DNA of 64,000 bases. Origin: Zobellia russellii. Lineage in GTDB: Bacteria; Bacteroidota; Bacteroidia; Flavobacteriales; Flavobacteriaceae. The position numbers were made by a program, and so were the translations under genes. The first letter of the stretch is position 1. Each line of letters opens with the position of its first letter. The notes beneath the pieces are model-generated. The model was not told the DNA's origin. It ran no database searches and worked only from the letters and a program-made list of their open reading frames with translations. Of the stretch, positions 1 through 10,185 are shown piece by piece. The stretch spans positions 682,001-746,000 of the forward strand of contig NZ_JACSOI010000001.1 of assembly GCF_018728565.1 (NCBI RefSeq), given 5' to 3'.

Positions 1-1049
<1,049 letters not shown>

Positions 1050-1071
1050 AGAATAGTATCATATAAATAAG

Positions 1072-1107
1072 AAAAGACCTGTAATTCTAAAGTTACAGGT
1101 CTTTTTA
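1072..1107 (+). terminator. Rho-independent terminator after gdhA
   Basis: Inverted repeat AAAAGACCTGTAA / TTACAGGTCTTTT with an 8-base loop and a T-rich tail, 22 bases after the gdhA stop. Confidence 0.85.
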
Positions 1108-1150
1108 TTTTTGCCCTTCAGCGCAATTCTTACATCATATTTTTTAAAGT

Positions 1151-1158
1151 TATCTTTG
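1151..1158 (+). promoter_or_regulatory. Bacteroidota -7 promoter box upstream of recO
   Basis: TATCTTTG matches TAnnTTTG exactly and lies 19 bases before the recO start codon. I see no clear TTG -33 element at the expected distance, so this rests on the -7 box and its position. Confidence 0.5.
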
Positions 1159-1177
1159 TGCAAAGCCATCTATGTAA

Positions 1178-1897
1178 ATGCAGGTAACTACCAAAGCCAT
1201 AGTTCTTACATCCATTAAATATGGAGATACCAGTTTAATTGTAAAGGCATTTACGGAATCTGGAGGTGTTAAATCTTACCTCCTTAGGGGAGTTTTGGCC
1301 TCTAAGAAAGGAAAATTAAAAACGGCTTATTTTCAACCTTTAACACAATTAGAGATAGTGGCCAGCCATAAGAATAAAGGGGCTTTAGAGAGTATTCGCG
1401 AAGCAAAGGTCAATTATCCGTACCAGACCTTACATTCCGATATTTCAAAAAATGCCATGACTTTATTTCTGGCCGAAATGTTGGCGAACAGCATTTATGA
1501 AGAGGAGGCCAATGAGGCACTATTTGAATTTATAGAGGCTTCGTTACAATGGCTGGACAACCAGAGCGGAATTTCTAATTTTCATATTTATTTTTTAATT
1601 CGGTTAACACGCTATTTGGGCTTTCACCCGGATACGAACGAGATAGAATTAAGCTATTTTGACTTACTGGAAGGTGAGTTTACGGATACGCCTTCATTAA
1701 ATCCTATTTTAAACGGAGATAATCTTAGCTATTTTAAAACCTTCTTGGGCATAAATTTTGATGAGATACATCATATCAAAATGAATAAAAGCAACCGTCA
1801 AGAACTTTTACAATCATTAGTGCTGTTCTATGAGTTGCATTTACAAGGGTTTAGGAAACCAAAATCCCTTGCCATCCTTAATGAAGTATTTAACTAG
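1178..1897 (+). CDS. recO: DNA repair protein RecO
   Basis: RecO loads RecA with RecR at single-stranded gaps in the RecFOR recombinational repair pathway. The 239-residue product begins with the family's OB-fold segment (TKAIVLTSIKYGDTSLIVKAFTE, read in two parts), followed by a helical C-terminal domain (about residues 85-235). The Cys4 zinc site found in some RecO proteins is absent, as is common in Bacteroidota. The stop codon lies one base before the ATG of the next gene, so the two may be co-transcribed. Start chosen at the ATG just downstream of a -7 promoter box. Confidence 0.93.
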   Translation: MQVTTKAIVLTSIKYGDTSLIVKAFTESGGVKSYLLRGVLASKKGKLKTAYFQPLTQLEIVASHKNKGALESIREAKVNYPYQTLHSDISKNAMTLFLAEMLANSIYEEEANEALFEFIEASLQWLDNQSGISNFHIYFLIRLTRYLGFHPDTNEIELSYFDLLEGEFTDTPSLNPILNGDNLSYFKTFLGINFDEIHHIKMNKSNRQELLQSLVLFYELHLQGFRKPKSLAILNEVFN

Positions 1898-1898
1898 T

Positions 1899-4310
1899 AT
1901 GAACAAAGTTCTGTTTTTACTTATTTTTTTGAGTATCCAAACCGTACTTGCGCAACAGGTTACAGTTTTGGATGTAGATACGCGAGAGCCCATAGTAAAT
2001 GTGGCCATTTACAATTATGACCACTCTAAAACGGCACTCACGGATTTTGATGGTAAGGCGGATCTATCCGTTTTTAAGGCTGAAGAACGTATTACTTTTC
2101 GCCATCTTAGTTATCAAATAAGAAAGAGCACAAGAGCCCAAATTAATCGGCACGGAGGGCATTTGTTTTTGGAAATGAAGGCTGAAGAGCTTGATGAGGT
2201 GGTCATGTCCGTTTCTAAATGGGAGCAGCAAAAAAAGGACATTCCCAACAAAATTGCCGTTATAGATACTAAGGATATCGCTTTCACAAGTCCACAAACT
2301 TCGGCAGACCTATTGCAGAATAGCGGTAAGGTATTCGTTCAGAAAAGTCAGCTGGGTGGCGGTAGTCCCATGATCAGGGGATTTGCAACCAACCGTTTGC
2401 TCTTGTCCGTAGACGGGGTGCGTATGAACAATGCCATTTTTAGGGGAGGTAACCTTCAGAATGTTATTTCTATAGATCCCTATTCAGTAAAAAATACAGA
2501 AATCATTTTTGGTCCTGGTTCCGTTATTTATGGTAGTGATGCTATTGGAGGTGTTATGAATTTTTATACTAAAAAAGCGGAGTTCTCAAATTCGGATAGT
2601 CTTTCGTTTTCGGGAAATGCCAGTTATCGCTTCGCTTCGGCCAACCTGGAAAATACGTTTCATGTAGATGTTAATCTGGGGAAAAAGAAATGGGCCTTTT
2701 TAACAAGTGCTTCTGACAACAGTTTTGATGATTTAAAAATGGGTTCCCATGGTCCTGATTCTTACCTGAGAAGAGAATACGTGACTACCATAAACGGAGC
2801 TGATGTGCTTATGCCTAACAAAACTGTAAAGGAACAGAACCCAACGGGCTATAATCAGTTTAACCTAATGCAGAAAATAGCCTATAAACCAAGTCATACG
2901 TGGCAATATGATTTAGGTCTGCATTATTCGGAGACTTCGGATTACGCCAGATACGATCGTCTGATCCGGCCCAATAGTGCGGGAGACGGACTTCGTTCTG
3001 CGGAATGGTATTATGGTCCTCAAAAATGGTTCATGGGCAACTTGCAGATGAACAAAAGAGGAAAAGGTATTTTTTACGATGGATTAAAGATTACCACGGC
3101 CTATCAGCATTTTGAGGAAAGTAGAAATGACAGGGGTTTTCAAGATGTTATACGCTATAGTACGGAAGAAAAGGTAGATGCCCTTTCCACTAATATCGAC
3201 TTTGAAAACAAAAAAATTGGTAACCTCCGCATGTACTATGGAGGTGAATATATATTTAATAAGGTAGGTTCCTTGGGTAGTCAAGAAAATATAGAGACCA
3301 ATGAAATTTTGGCATCTGCATCAAGATATCCAGATGGTTCAACTTGGCAAACCTTAGCAGGTTATGTTCATGGGGAATATAAGGCCAAGCCCAATTTTAC
3401 GGTACTGTCCGGTTTGCGTTACAGTCATGTGTGGATTAATGCCGTATTTGACAAGACCTATTACCCATTTCCTTTTGATGATGCCAATCTTAATAATGGG
3501 GCGCTTACGGGTAGTTTGGGTTTTAGTTGGTTTCCTAAGGCAGATTTGCAGGTCACTTTTAATGGTTCTACCGGTTTTAGGGCACCTAATATAGATGATG
3601 TGGGCAAAATTTTTGATTCGGAGCCGGGAGCGGTGGTCGTTCCCAATCCAGACTTGGAGCCTGAGTATGCTTATAATATAGAGCTGGGTGTGCAGAAGAA
3701 TTTTAATGATAAAGTAGTATTTAAAAGCACTGCGTTTTATACCTATTTGGTAGATGCTTTGGTACGCCGTGATTACCTTTTCAATGGAGAAGAAGAAATT
3801 ATATATAATGGTGAGATGAGTAGTGTGCAGGCTATACAGAATGCAGCTAAGGCCTTTGTCTACGGTTTTGAGTTTGGCGCGGAAGCCTTTCTTACAGAAA
3901 ATATTTCCGTGGTGTCCAATTTAACTATTACCGAGGGTGTTGAAGAAGAGGATGATGGTACAGAATCTCCCGGTAGGCACGTTTCTCCCACCTTTGGAGA
4001 TTTACATTTGATTTATAAAAACCAAAGACTAAAGACGGATTTGTTCATGAATTATAACGGCGAGATTCCTTTTTATGATTTGGCTGCTTCCGAGCGCAGT
4101 AAAGCGTATATCTACGCTTCCGACTCGGAAGGAAACCCGTATTCTCCTTCTTGGTATACTTTAAATTTTCGTTCGCAATATAAAATTTCAAATGCTTTTG
4201 AAGTGTCCTTGAATCTTGAAAACTTTACGGATCAGCGTTACCGCTCCTATTCTTCGGGAATATCCGCACCGGGCATCAATTTAATTATGGGCTTGGCGTA
4301 CCAGCTTTAG
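1899..4310 (+). CDS. TonB-dependent outer-membrane receptor, haem-receptor type
   Basis: An 803-residue outer-membrane active transporter. The start is placed at the ATG right after the recO stop because it gives a clean signal peptide (MNKVLFLLIFLSIQ... ending TVLAQ); an in-frame upstream start inside recO would not. After the signal come a carboxypeptidase-D-like beta-sandwich (to about residue 95), the plug domain with GGGSPMIRGFATNRLL and VDGVRMNNA, and a 22-strand-type barrel ending in aromatic Leu (GLAYQL). A FRAPN...NPDLEPE box in the barrel resembles the FRAP/NPNL box of haem receptors such as HmuR/HutA. Substrate as haem is therefore an inference. No haem-uptake genes are adjacent, so iron-siderophore or other ligands stay possible. 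Confidence 0.88.
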   Translation: MNKVLFLLIFLSIQTVLAQQVTVLDVDTREPIVNVAIYNYDHSKTALTDFDGKADLSVFKAEERITFRHLSYQIRKSTRAQINRHGGHLFLEMKAEELDEVVMSVSKWEQQKKDIPNKIAVIDTKDIAFTSPQTSADLLQNSGKVFVQKSQLGGGSPMIRGFATNRLLLSVDGVRMNNAIFRGGNLQNVISIDPYSVKNTEIIFGPGSVIYGSDAIGGVMNFYTKKAEFSNSDSLSFSGNASYRFASANLENTFHVDVNLGKKKWAFLTSASDNSFDDLKMGSHGPDSYLRREYVTTINGADVLMPNKTVKEQNPTGYNQFNLMQKIAYKPSHTWQYDLGLHYSETSDYARYDRLIRPNSAGDGLRSAEWYYGPQKWFMGNLQMNKRGKGIFYDGLKITTAYQHFEESRNDRGFQDVIRYSTEEKVDALSTNIDFENKKIGNLRMYYGGEYIFNKVGSLGSQENIETNEILASASRYPDGSTWQTLAGYVHGEYKAKPNFTVLSGLRYSHVWINAVFDKTYYPFPFDDANLNNGALTGSLGFSWFPKADLQVTFNGSTGFRAPNIDDVGKIFDSEPGAVVVPNPDLEPEYAYNIELGVQKNFNDKVVFKSTAFYTYLVDALVRRDYLFNGEEEIIYNGEMSSVQAIQNAAKAFVYGFEFGAEAFLTENISVVSNLTITEGVEEEDDGTESPGRHVSPTFGDLHLIYKNQRLKTDLFMNYNGEIPFYDLAASERSKAYIYASDSEGNPYSPSWYTLNFRSQYKISNAFEVSLNLENFTDQRYRSYSSGISAPGINLIMGLAYQL

Positions 4311-4335
4311 TTTCTCTCTGGGGCATTAAAATGAA

Positions 4336-4360
4336 AAATCCCGGCCATTGGCCGGGATTT
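4336..4360. terminator. Bidirectional hairpin terminator
   Basis: AAATCCCGGCC ATT GGCCGGGATTT: an 11-bp perfect stem with a 3-base loop between two convergent genes (TonB receptor on plus, LEA-like lipoprotein on minus). A/T runs on both sides suit termination in both directions. Confidence 0.8.
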
Positions 4361-4390
4361 CTCTGTTGTAAGAAATAATAAAATTGTAAA

Positions 4391-4831
4391 CTAGTTTACA
4401 GCAGCTTTAGCTTTATCAACTGCACTGTTAGCAGCGTTTTTTGCATCGTCACCAGCTTTGTTGGCAGCATCTGTTGCTTTATCTGCAGCTTCACCGGCTT
4501 TAGCTTTAACATCGCTAGCCGCTTCGTTAGCTTTAGCCTTAATATCATCGCCAGCTTCTTCAGCTTTAGCTTTTAAATCGTTAGCGGCATCTTCGGCACC
4601 AGCTTTGATTTCTTCACCAGCTTCTTCAGCTTTTTCCATAGCTTCGTTACCGGCTTCTTTAGCTTTATCCATGGCATCAGATCCCATTTCTTTAGCGTCT
4701 TCACCAGCCTGCTCCATAGCAGCACCAGCTTCGTCCGTAGCACTCTTTGCTTTATCCGCAGCTTCTCTACAAGAAACAAAAGAGATACTCAAGGCAAGCA
4801 TTAAAACGGAACCTAAAATTACTTTTTTCAT
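4391..4831 (-). CDS. LEA-like Ala/Lys/Glu-rich helical lipoprotein
   Basis: A 146-residue protein with a lipoprotein signal (MKKVILGSVLMLALSISFVSC, lipid-accepting Cys21). The rest is almost entirely Ala, Lys, Glu, Asp, Asn and Gly in repeated units of about 11 residues (KAKEAGNEAME, KAEEAGEEIKA, KAKANEAASDV). This pattern predicts one long amphipathic helix, as in group 3 LEA proteins and apolipoprotein-like repeats. A role in envelope or desiccation/salt protection is plausible but only inferred from the repeat type; YtxH-like or spacer lipoproteins are alternatives. The opposite strand holds a 140-codon open frame, which is a by-product of the Ala-rich repeat. Confidence 0.8.
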   Translation of the reverse strand: MKKVILGSVLMLALSISFVSCREAADKAKSATDEAGAAMEQAGEDAKEMGSDAMDKAKEAGNEAMEKAEEAGEEIKAGAEDAANDLKAKAEEAGDDIKAKANEAASDVKAKAGEAADKATDAANKAGDDAKNAANSAVDKAKAAVN

Positions 4832-4980
4832 GATTTTGTGTTTAAAGTTTTGTTTAATTGTTTTTGTGATATACGTATGAAACGGCTTTTTGGACGCTAT
4901 ATTTTAACATTTTCTTACAAGCTTGTTTATTTTGCTGTATCTCAATTCTTTCAAATCGACTTAATTCGACTAAAAATCCT

Positions 4981-4988
4981 TAATTTTG
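4981..4988 (+). promoter_or_regulatory. -7 promoter box upstream of ileS
   Basis: TAATTTTG matches TAnnTTTG, 33 bases before the ileS ATG. No obvious TTG -33 box. Confidence 0.5.
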
Positions 4989-5021
4989 CAGCCTTAAATT
5001 AATGCAGTAGAGCCACTTATT

Positions 5022-8000
5022 ATGAAGTTTGCGGAATATAAAGGATTGGACTTGCCCAAAGTAGCCGAGGATATACTTGATTACTGGAAGCAAAACCAAA
5101 TATTTGAGAAAAGTGTTTCCTCTAAAGAGGGTAAACCTAGTTATGTATTTTACGAGGGTCCACCATCGGCAAACGGTATGCCAGGTATACACCACGTTAT
5201 GGCACGTACCATAAAGGATATTTTTCCTAGGTACAAGACCATGAAGGGTTTTCAGGTAAAGAGAAAAGCAGGTTGGGATACCCACGGACTACCTATTGAG
5301 TTGGGTGTTGAGAAAGAGTTGGGCATTACCAAAGAGGATATTGGTAAGAAAATTTCTGTTGAGGAATATAATGCGGCCTGTAAAAAGGCGGTTATGCGCT
5401 ATACGGATGTTTGGAACCGTATGACGGAGCAAGTAGGGTACTGGGTAGATATGAACGACCCGTACATTACTTACAAGCCAAAATATATGGAGTCTGTTTG
5501 GTGGTTGTTGAAACAGATTTATGATAAAGGTTTAATTTATAAAGGATATACGATTCAGCCATACTCCCCAAAAGCGGGTACTGGTCTAAGTTCTCACGAA
5601 TTGAACCAACCGGGCACATATCAAGATGTTACGGATACAACGGTAGTGGCACAGTTTAAGGCTGTAGATGAATCTTTGCCGGACTTTCTTAAGAATGAGG
5701 GTGATATTTATTTCTTGGCGTGGACGACCACACCGTGGACGCTTCCTTCTAACACGGCATTGACGGTAGGGCCAAAGATTGAGTATGTGCTGGTAGAAAC
5801 CTACAATCAGTATACGTTTAAACCAATGAATGTAGTGCTTGCCAAAAATTTGGTAAGCAAACAGTTTTCAGGAAAATTCAAACAAGTTGAAACCAAGCCG
5901 GAATTGTTGGAATATACATCCGGTGATAAGAAAATTCCTTTTTACGTAGTAAAGGAGTTTGTTGGTAAAGATTTAGTGGGTATAAAATATGAGCAATTGT
6001 TGGCATATGCCCAGCCGTACCAAAATCCTGAAAATGCATTTCGTGTAATTTCAGGAGATTTCGTTACGATAGAAGATGGTACCGGTATTGTGCATACGGC
6101 ACCCACTTTTGGTGCGGACGATGCCTTGGTGGCCAAACAGGCATCACCGGAAATACCACCGTTATTGGTATTGGATGAAAATAACAACCCGGTTCCTTTA
6201 GTGGATTTGCAAGGAAAGTTCCGCCCTGAAATGAAAGAATTTGGCGGTAAATACGTCAAGAACGAATATTATGATGCCGGTGAGGCACCGGAAAGGTCAA
6301 TAGACGTGGAGCTGGCCATTAAACTTAAAGAAGAGAACAAGGCTTTTAAAGTAGAAAAGTATGTACACAGCTACCCTAATTGCTGGCGAACGGATAAGCC
6401 TATCCTATATTACCCATTAGATTCCTGGTTCATAAAGATCAGTGATGTTAAAGATCGTATGTTCGCGCTTAACCAGACTATCAACTGGAAACCAAAATCT
6501 ACTGGCGAAGGCCGTTTTGGTAACTGGTTGGCCAATGCCAATGACTGGAACCTTTCGCGATCTAGGTATTGGGGTATTCCGCTTCCTATTTGGAGAACGG
6601 AAGATGGTAAGGAAGAAATAATCATAGGTTCGGTTGCCGAGTTAAAGGCGGAAATGGCAAAAGCCGTGGCTTCCGGAGTAATGGAGAAAGATATTTTTGA
6701 TGATTTTGTTGTGGGTGACCTATCCGAAGAAAATTATGATAAAATAGACCTGCACAAGAATATTGTAGATGATATTATTTTGGTTTCCGCTTCGGGTAAA
6801 CCCATGAAGCGTGAGAGTGACCTTATTGATGTTTGGTTTGATAGTGGTTCTATGCCGTATGCACAATGGCACTACCCATTTGAAAACAAAGAATTGATCG
6901 ATGAGGGCAAGACCTACCCGGCCGATTTTATCGCAGAAGGTGTAGATCAGACCAGAGGTTGGTTCTATACCTTGCATGCTATTGCTACTATGGTTTTTGA
7001 TTCCGTAGCGTATAAAAACGTGGTTTCCAACGGACTGGTGCTTGATAAGGAGGGAAAGAAAATGTCCAAACGTTTGGGCAATGCGGTAGACCCTTTTGAT
7101 ACCATGAACGAGCATGGGGCAGATGCCACGCGTTGGTACATGATTTCCAATGCCAACCCATGGGATAATCTAAAATTTGATACTGAAGGTATTGTTGAGG
7201 TGAAGCGTAAATTCTTCGGGACACTTTATAATACGTACTCTTTCTTTTGTCTATATGCGAACATAGATGCTTTTGACTATTCAGAAGAAGAGATTCCGCT
7301 AAATGAAAGACCGGAAATTGATAGGTGGATTTTATCTGAACTTCATTCGTTGATCAAGACGGTTGACGAAGCTTACGCAGATTTTGAGCCTACAAAGGCA
7401 ACACGTGCAATTTCAGACTATGTACAAGAAAATCTAAGTAACTGGTATGTGCGTTTGTGCAGAAGACGTTTCTGGAAAGGTAGCTATGAGAAAGATAAAA
7501 TATCGGCCTACCAAACATTGTATACCTGTCTAGAAACCGTAGCCAAATTATCGGCGCCGGTTGCTCCGTTCTTTATGGATAGACTTTATAAAGATTTAAC
7601 GAATACAACGCATAGGGAGGATTTTGAAAGTGTACATTTATCCGAGTTTCCAAAGTATGATGAGGCAATAGTAGATAAGAATTTGGAAAGTAAGATGGAG
7701 AAAGCTCAGACCATTTCGTCTTTGGTACTTTCTATTCGTCAGAAAGAAAAGATAAAAGTGCGTCAGCCGTTGCAAAAAGTCATGATACCTATCTTGGATG
7801 ATAAGCAGAAGCATGAAATAGAAGCGGTAGCTGATCTTATCAAGTCCGAGGTAAACGTTAAAGAGATAGAGTTACTTGATGATGCTTCGGGAATCTTGGT
7901 GAAACAGATCAAGCCCAATTTTAAGGTTTTAGGCCCTAAATTTGGAAAGGATATGAAAAAAATAGCTCAGGCTGTTGCCAAGTTGAACCAAGATGATATC

Positions 8001-8420
8001 CAAAAAATTGAGCAAGATGGCGAAATTTCGCTTGACATTGACGATAAAATTATTACATTACAGCTGCAAGATGTAGAGATAGCCTCGCAAGATATTGAAG
8101 GTTGGTTGGTAGCAAGTTCAGGCCCTATTACAGTGGCTCTGGATGTTACCATAAACGAAGGTCTTAGGGAAGAGGGTATTGCTAGAGAGCTTGTAAACCG
8201 AATTCAGAATATAAGAAAAGATTCCGGTTTTGAAGTAACGGATAGAATTGATATTAAAATTCTTAAAGACGGTTTTGTAGAAAAGGCGGTGTCCAATAAC
8301 TTAAGCTATATTAAAGCTGAAACGTTAACGGCCGAACTTGTTTTTGAGGAAAAATTGGATAGAGGAACCGAGGTTTCTTTTGATGAGGTGAATACTAAAT
8401 TATTTATTGAAAAACATTAA
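5022..8420 (+). CDS. ileS: Isoleucyl-tRNA synthetase, type 2, with GXHH signature
   Basis: Charges tRNA-Ile in the cytoplasm. At 1132 residues it is the long, eukaryote-like IleRS2 form. The class I KMSKS loop is present as KKMSKR (residues 679-684). The first class I signature, normally HxGH, reads Gly55-Ile56-His57-His58 after GPPSANGMP. Positions 1 and 3 of the motif are therefore swapped relative to the bacterial standard. The editing domain (TTTPWTLPSN region near residue 235), the WDTHGLP block and a C-terminal tRNA-binding extension are all visible. The DksA-like gene starts 4 bases after the stop, suggesting one transcript. Confidence 0.96.
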   Translation: MKFAEYKGLDLPKVAEDILDYWKQNQIFEKSVSSKEGKPSYVFYEGPPSANGMPGIHHVMARTIKDIFPRYKTMKGFQVKRKAGWDTHGLPIELGVEKELGITKEDIGKKISVEEYNAACKKAVMRYTDVWNRMTEQVGYWVDMNDPYITYKPKYMESVWWLLKQIYDKGLIYKGYTIQPYSPKAGTGLSSHELNQPGTYQDVTDTTVVAQFKAVDESLPDFLKNEGDIYFLAWTTTPWTLPSNTALTVGPKIEYVLVETYNQYTFKPMNVVLAKNLVSKQFSGKFKQVETKPELLEYTSGDKKIPFYVVKEFVGKDLVGIKYEQLLAYAQPYQNPENAFRVISGDFVTIEDGTGIVHTAPTFGADDALVAKQASPEIPPLLVLDENNNPVPLVDLQGKFRPEMKEFGGKYVKNEYYDAGEAPERSIDVELAIKLKEENKAFKVEKYVHSYPNCWRTDKPILYYPLDSWFIKISDVKDRMFALNQTINWKPKSTGEGRFGNWLANANDWNLSRSRYWGIPLPIWRTEDGKEEIIIGSVAELKAEMAKAVASGVMEKDIFDDFVVGDLSEENYDKIDLHKNIVDDIILVSASGKPMKRESDLIDVWFDSGSMPYAQWHYPFENKELIDEGKTYPADFIAEGVDQTRGWFYTLHAIATMVFDSVAYKNVVSNGLVLDKEGKKMSKRLGNAVDPFDTMNEHGADATRWYMISNANPWDNLKFDTEGIVEVKRKFFGTLYNTYSFFCLYANIDAFDYSEEEIPLNERPEIDRWILSELHSLIKTVDEAYADFEPTKATRAISDYVQENLSNWYVRLCRRRFWKGSYEKDKISAYQTLYTCLETVAKLSAPVAPFFMDRLYKDLTNTTHREDFESVHLSEFPKYDEAIVDKNLESKMEKAQTISSLVLSIRQKEKIKVRQPLQKVMIPILDDKQKHEIEAVADLIKSEVNVKEIELLDDASGILVKQIKPNFKVLGPKFGKDMKKIAQAVAKLNQDDIQKIEQDGEISLDIDDKIITLQLQDVEIASQDIEGWLVASSGPITVALDVTINEGLREEGIARELVNRIQNIRKDSGFEVTDRIDIKILKDGFVEKAVSNNLSYIKAETLTAELVFEEKLDRGTEVSFDEVNTKLFIEKH

Positions 8421-8424
8421 TAGA

Positions 8425-8808
8425 ATGGCAGAAGATTTAAAAGTTAGATATTCGGACAAGGATCTTGCCGAATTCAGAGAATTGATCGAAGACAAAATTG
8501 AGAAAGCAAAAAGTCATTTAGAATTGCTTAAGAGTTCTTATATGAACGATGGTAATAACGGCACGGATGATACCTCCCCTACGTTTAAGGCTTTTGAAGA
8601 GGGTTCTGAGACCATGAGTAAAGAAGCAAATACGCAATTGGCCATACGTCAAGAAAAATTTATACGAGACTTAAAAAATGCTCTTTTGCGTATTGAGAAC
8701 AAAACCTACGGTATTTGCCGTGTTACAGGAAAGTTGATCGCCAAAGAGCGTCTTAAATTGGTTCCTCATGCTACATTAAGTATAGAGGCAAAGAATATGC
8801 AAAAGTAA
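8425..8808 (+). CDS. DksA/TraR-family regulator without zinc-finger cysteines
   Basis: A 127-residue protein of the DksA/TraR family, which binds RNA polymerase through the secondary channel. The start is placed at the ATG giving MAEDLKVRYS, because the upstream in-frame ATG lies inside ileS. The N-terminal two-thirds is a charged coiled coil. The C-terminal finger region (TYGICRVTGKLIAKERL) has one Cys (98) where DksA normally has four, so it probably cannot bind zinc. This degenerate finger is common in Bacteroidota members of the family. Its target genes cannot be read from the sequence. A terminator follows. Confidence 0.88.
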   Translation: MAEDLKVRYSDKDLAEFRELIEDKIEKAKSHLELLKSSYMNDGNNGTDDTSPTFKAFEEGSETMSKEANTQLAIRQEKFIRDLKNALLRIENKTYGICRVTGKLIAKERLKLVPHATLSIEAKNMQK

Positions 8809-8825
8809 TTTTGCGATTTTAAATT

Positions 8826-8866
8826 AAAAAAGCCTACAGGAACTTGGTTCTTGTAGGCTTTTTTTA
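8826..8866 (+). terminator. Rho-independent terminator after ileS-dksA
   Basis: Stem AAAAAAGCCTACA / TGTAGGCTTTTTTT with a 13-base loop containing a smaller GGAACttGGTTC pairing, followed by T7. Confidence 0.88.
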
Positions 8867-8878
8867 CACCGTATAAAA

Positions 8879-9493
8879 ATGAAAGGGTTTCTCGTTTTCT
8901 TCTTTTTTTTCAATCTTTTGGCGGCGCAAAAAGTGGTTAAAAAATCTGTGGTAAATGATGCAGTTACCTCAATTGGTATAGACGTTGAGAATTGCTATAG
9001 GTTAACCTTGGAAACTGCCGATACAGATGAAATGTTCGTTGAGGCTATTATTGATGGGGAGTACAAGAAGGATCTTTTGTTGTCCGTAAAGGAGAATGGT
9101 AGTGCTATAATGGTCAGTAGTGGTTTTCAGCCTAATTTCAAGAATCCTAATGATAAGCTTAGCGCACATAAAGTCGTGTCTATTGCGCTAAAGGTAATTG
9201 TTCCCCGTTTTAAATTTATTACCGTTTTTGGTACAAGCTGCAATGTGTTCGTTGCAGGGGATTATAAGGAACTTACGGTTTCTCTTAATGACGGTAACTG
9301 CGAGCTTTTTAATGTTCATGAGGATATAAATGTGCGTACACAAAGCGGGCATATTTTAGTAGAAGCTCTCAAAGGGAATGTAAATGCGGTAAGTAAATAT
9401 GGGGCGGTAAACAAAGACGATATTCCCATGGGAGACGCACAATATACACTGTCTTCCCTAACGGGAAACATACGAATAAAGAAAACCGAATAA
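8879..9493 (+). CDS. Secreted beta-rich protein of unknown function
   Basis: A 204-residue protein with an N-terminal export signal (MKGFLVFFFFFNLLAAQ). The rest has alternating short hydrophobic strands with repeated forms like GNVNAVSKYGAV and GNIRIKKT. This resembles the right-handed, DUF4097-like or 'head GIN' adhesin-type folds of Bacteroidota, but I do not recognise a specific family. It sits between the ileS terminator and lspA. The promoter box of lspA lies after its stop codon. A periplasmic or surface role is inferred from the signal only. Confidence 0.75.
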   Translation: MKGFLVFFFFFNLLAAQKVVKKSVVNDAVTSIGIDVENCYRLTLETADTDEMFVEAIIDGEYKKDLLLSVKENGSAIMVSSGFQPNFKNPNDKLSAHKVVSIALKVIVPRFKFITVFGTSCNVFVAGDYKELTVSLNDGNCELFNVHEDINVRTQSGHILVEALKGNVNAVSKYGAVNKDDIPMGDAQYTLSSLTGNIRIKKTE

Positions 9494-9499
9494 TATACT

Positions 9500-9507
9500 T
9501 ATTTTTG
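9500..9507 (+). promoter_or_regulatory. -7 promoter box upstream of lspA
   Basis: TATTTTTG matches TAnnTTTG, 24 bases before the lspA start. Confidence 0.45.
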
Positions 9508-9530
9508 CCAATTCAAGTTGTAGATATACT

Positions 9531-10181
9531 ATGAATTTAAAGAAATCATTGCTCATAATCATAGCAGTACTGTTGATTGACCAATTGAGCAAAATTTATA
9601 TAAAGACCCATTTTGTACTGGGAGATTCTGTTGAGGTTTTTAGCTGGTTCAAAATACTGTTCATTGAAAATTCAGGAGCTGCATGGGGGGCCAAGTTAAG
9701 TGATTTCTTGCCTATATCGGAACCAACAGGCAAGTTGGTCTTAACCGTGTTTAGGTTGTTTGCCGTAGCAGGAATTGGATACTGGCTGTACGATACTATT
9801 CGTAAGGAATCCTCTAAAACCCTGATCTTGGCAGTTTGCTTGATTTTTGCAGGAGCCTTGGGAAACATTATAGATTCTGTATTCTACGGTGTACTATTTA
9901 GTGATAGCTATCAACAATTGGCAACGGCATTTTCAGATGAACCTTATGGCAGCATTTTTTACGGGAAAGTAGTAGACATGCTTTATTTTCCTATGGTAGA
10001 TACAACGTGGCCAGATTGGGTTCCTTATTTTGGAGGCTCTAGTTTTCGGTTTTTTGAACCGGTTTTCAATATTGCAGATATGGCTATCAGTACCGGTGTG
10101 GGTATTCTTTTGGTTTTCAACAAGAAAGCGTTCGGTAAGGTAGATGATGAGCCAACTACCAGTGAAGCTGATTCATTGTAA
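9531..10181 (+). CDS. lspA: Lipoprotein signal peptidase (signal peptidase II)
   Basis: Cleaves the signal peptide of prolipoproteins after lipid attachment, in the inner membrane. Four hydrophobic segments are visible. The family blocks NSGAAWG (48-53), GNIIDSVFYG with catalytic Asp115, and FNIADM with catalytic Asp183 are all present. At 216 residues it is longer than the usual 160-170; the extra length is a roughly 50-residue insert between the two catalytic Asp blocks, seen also in other Bacteroidota. The many lipoproteins in this window are its expected substrates. It is convergent with the next gene (4 bases between them). Confidence 0.95.
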   Translation: MNLKKSLLIIIAVLLIDQLSKIYIKTHFVLGDSVEVFSWFKILFIENSGAAWGAKLSDFLPISEPTGKLVLTVFRLFAVAGIGYWLYDTIRKESSKTLILAVCLIFAGALGNIIDSVFYGVLFSDSYQQLATAFSDEPYGSIFYGKVVDMLYFPMVDTTWPDWVPYFGGSSFRFFEPVFNIADMAISTGVGILLVFNKKAFGKVDDEPTTSEADSL

Positions 10182-10185
10182 TCTT

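Noticed and set aside
1830-1898. Earlier in-frame start for the first TonB receptor
   Set aside because: It lies within recO and would place 23 residues before a perfect signal peptide.
4458-4880. 140-codon open frame on the plus strand opposite the LEA-like lipoprotein
   Set aside because: It is an artefact of the Ala-rich repeat read in reverse; the minus-strand frame has a signal peptide and lipobox.
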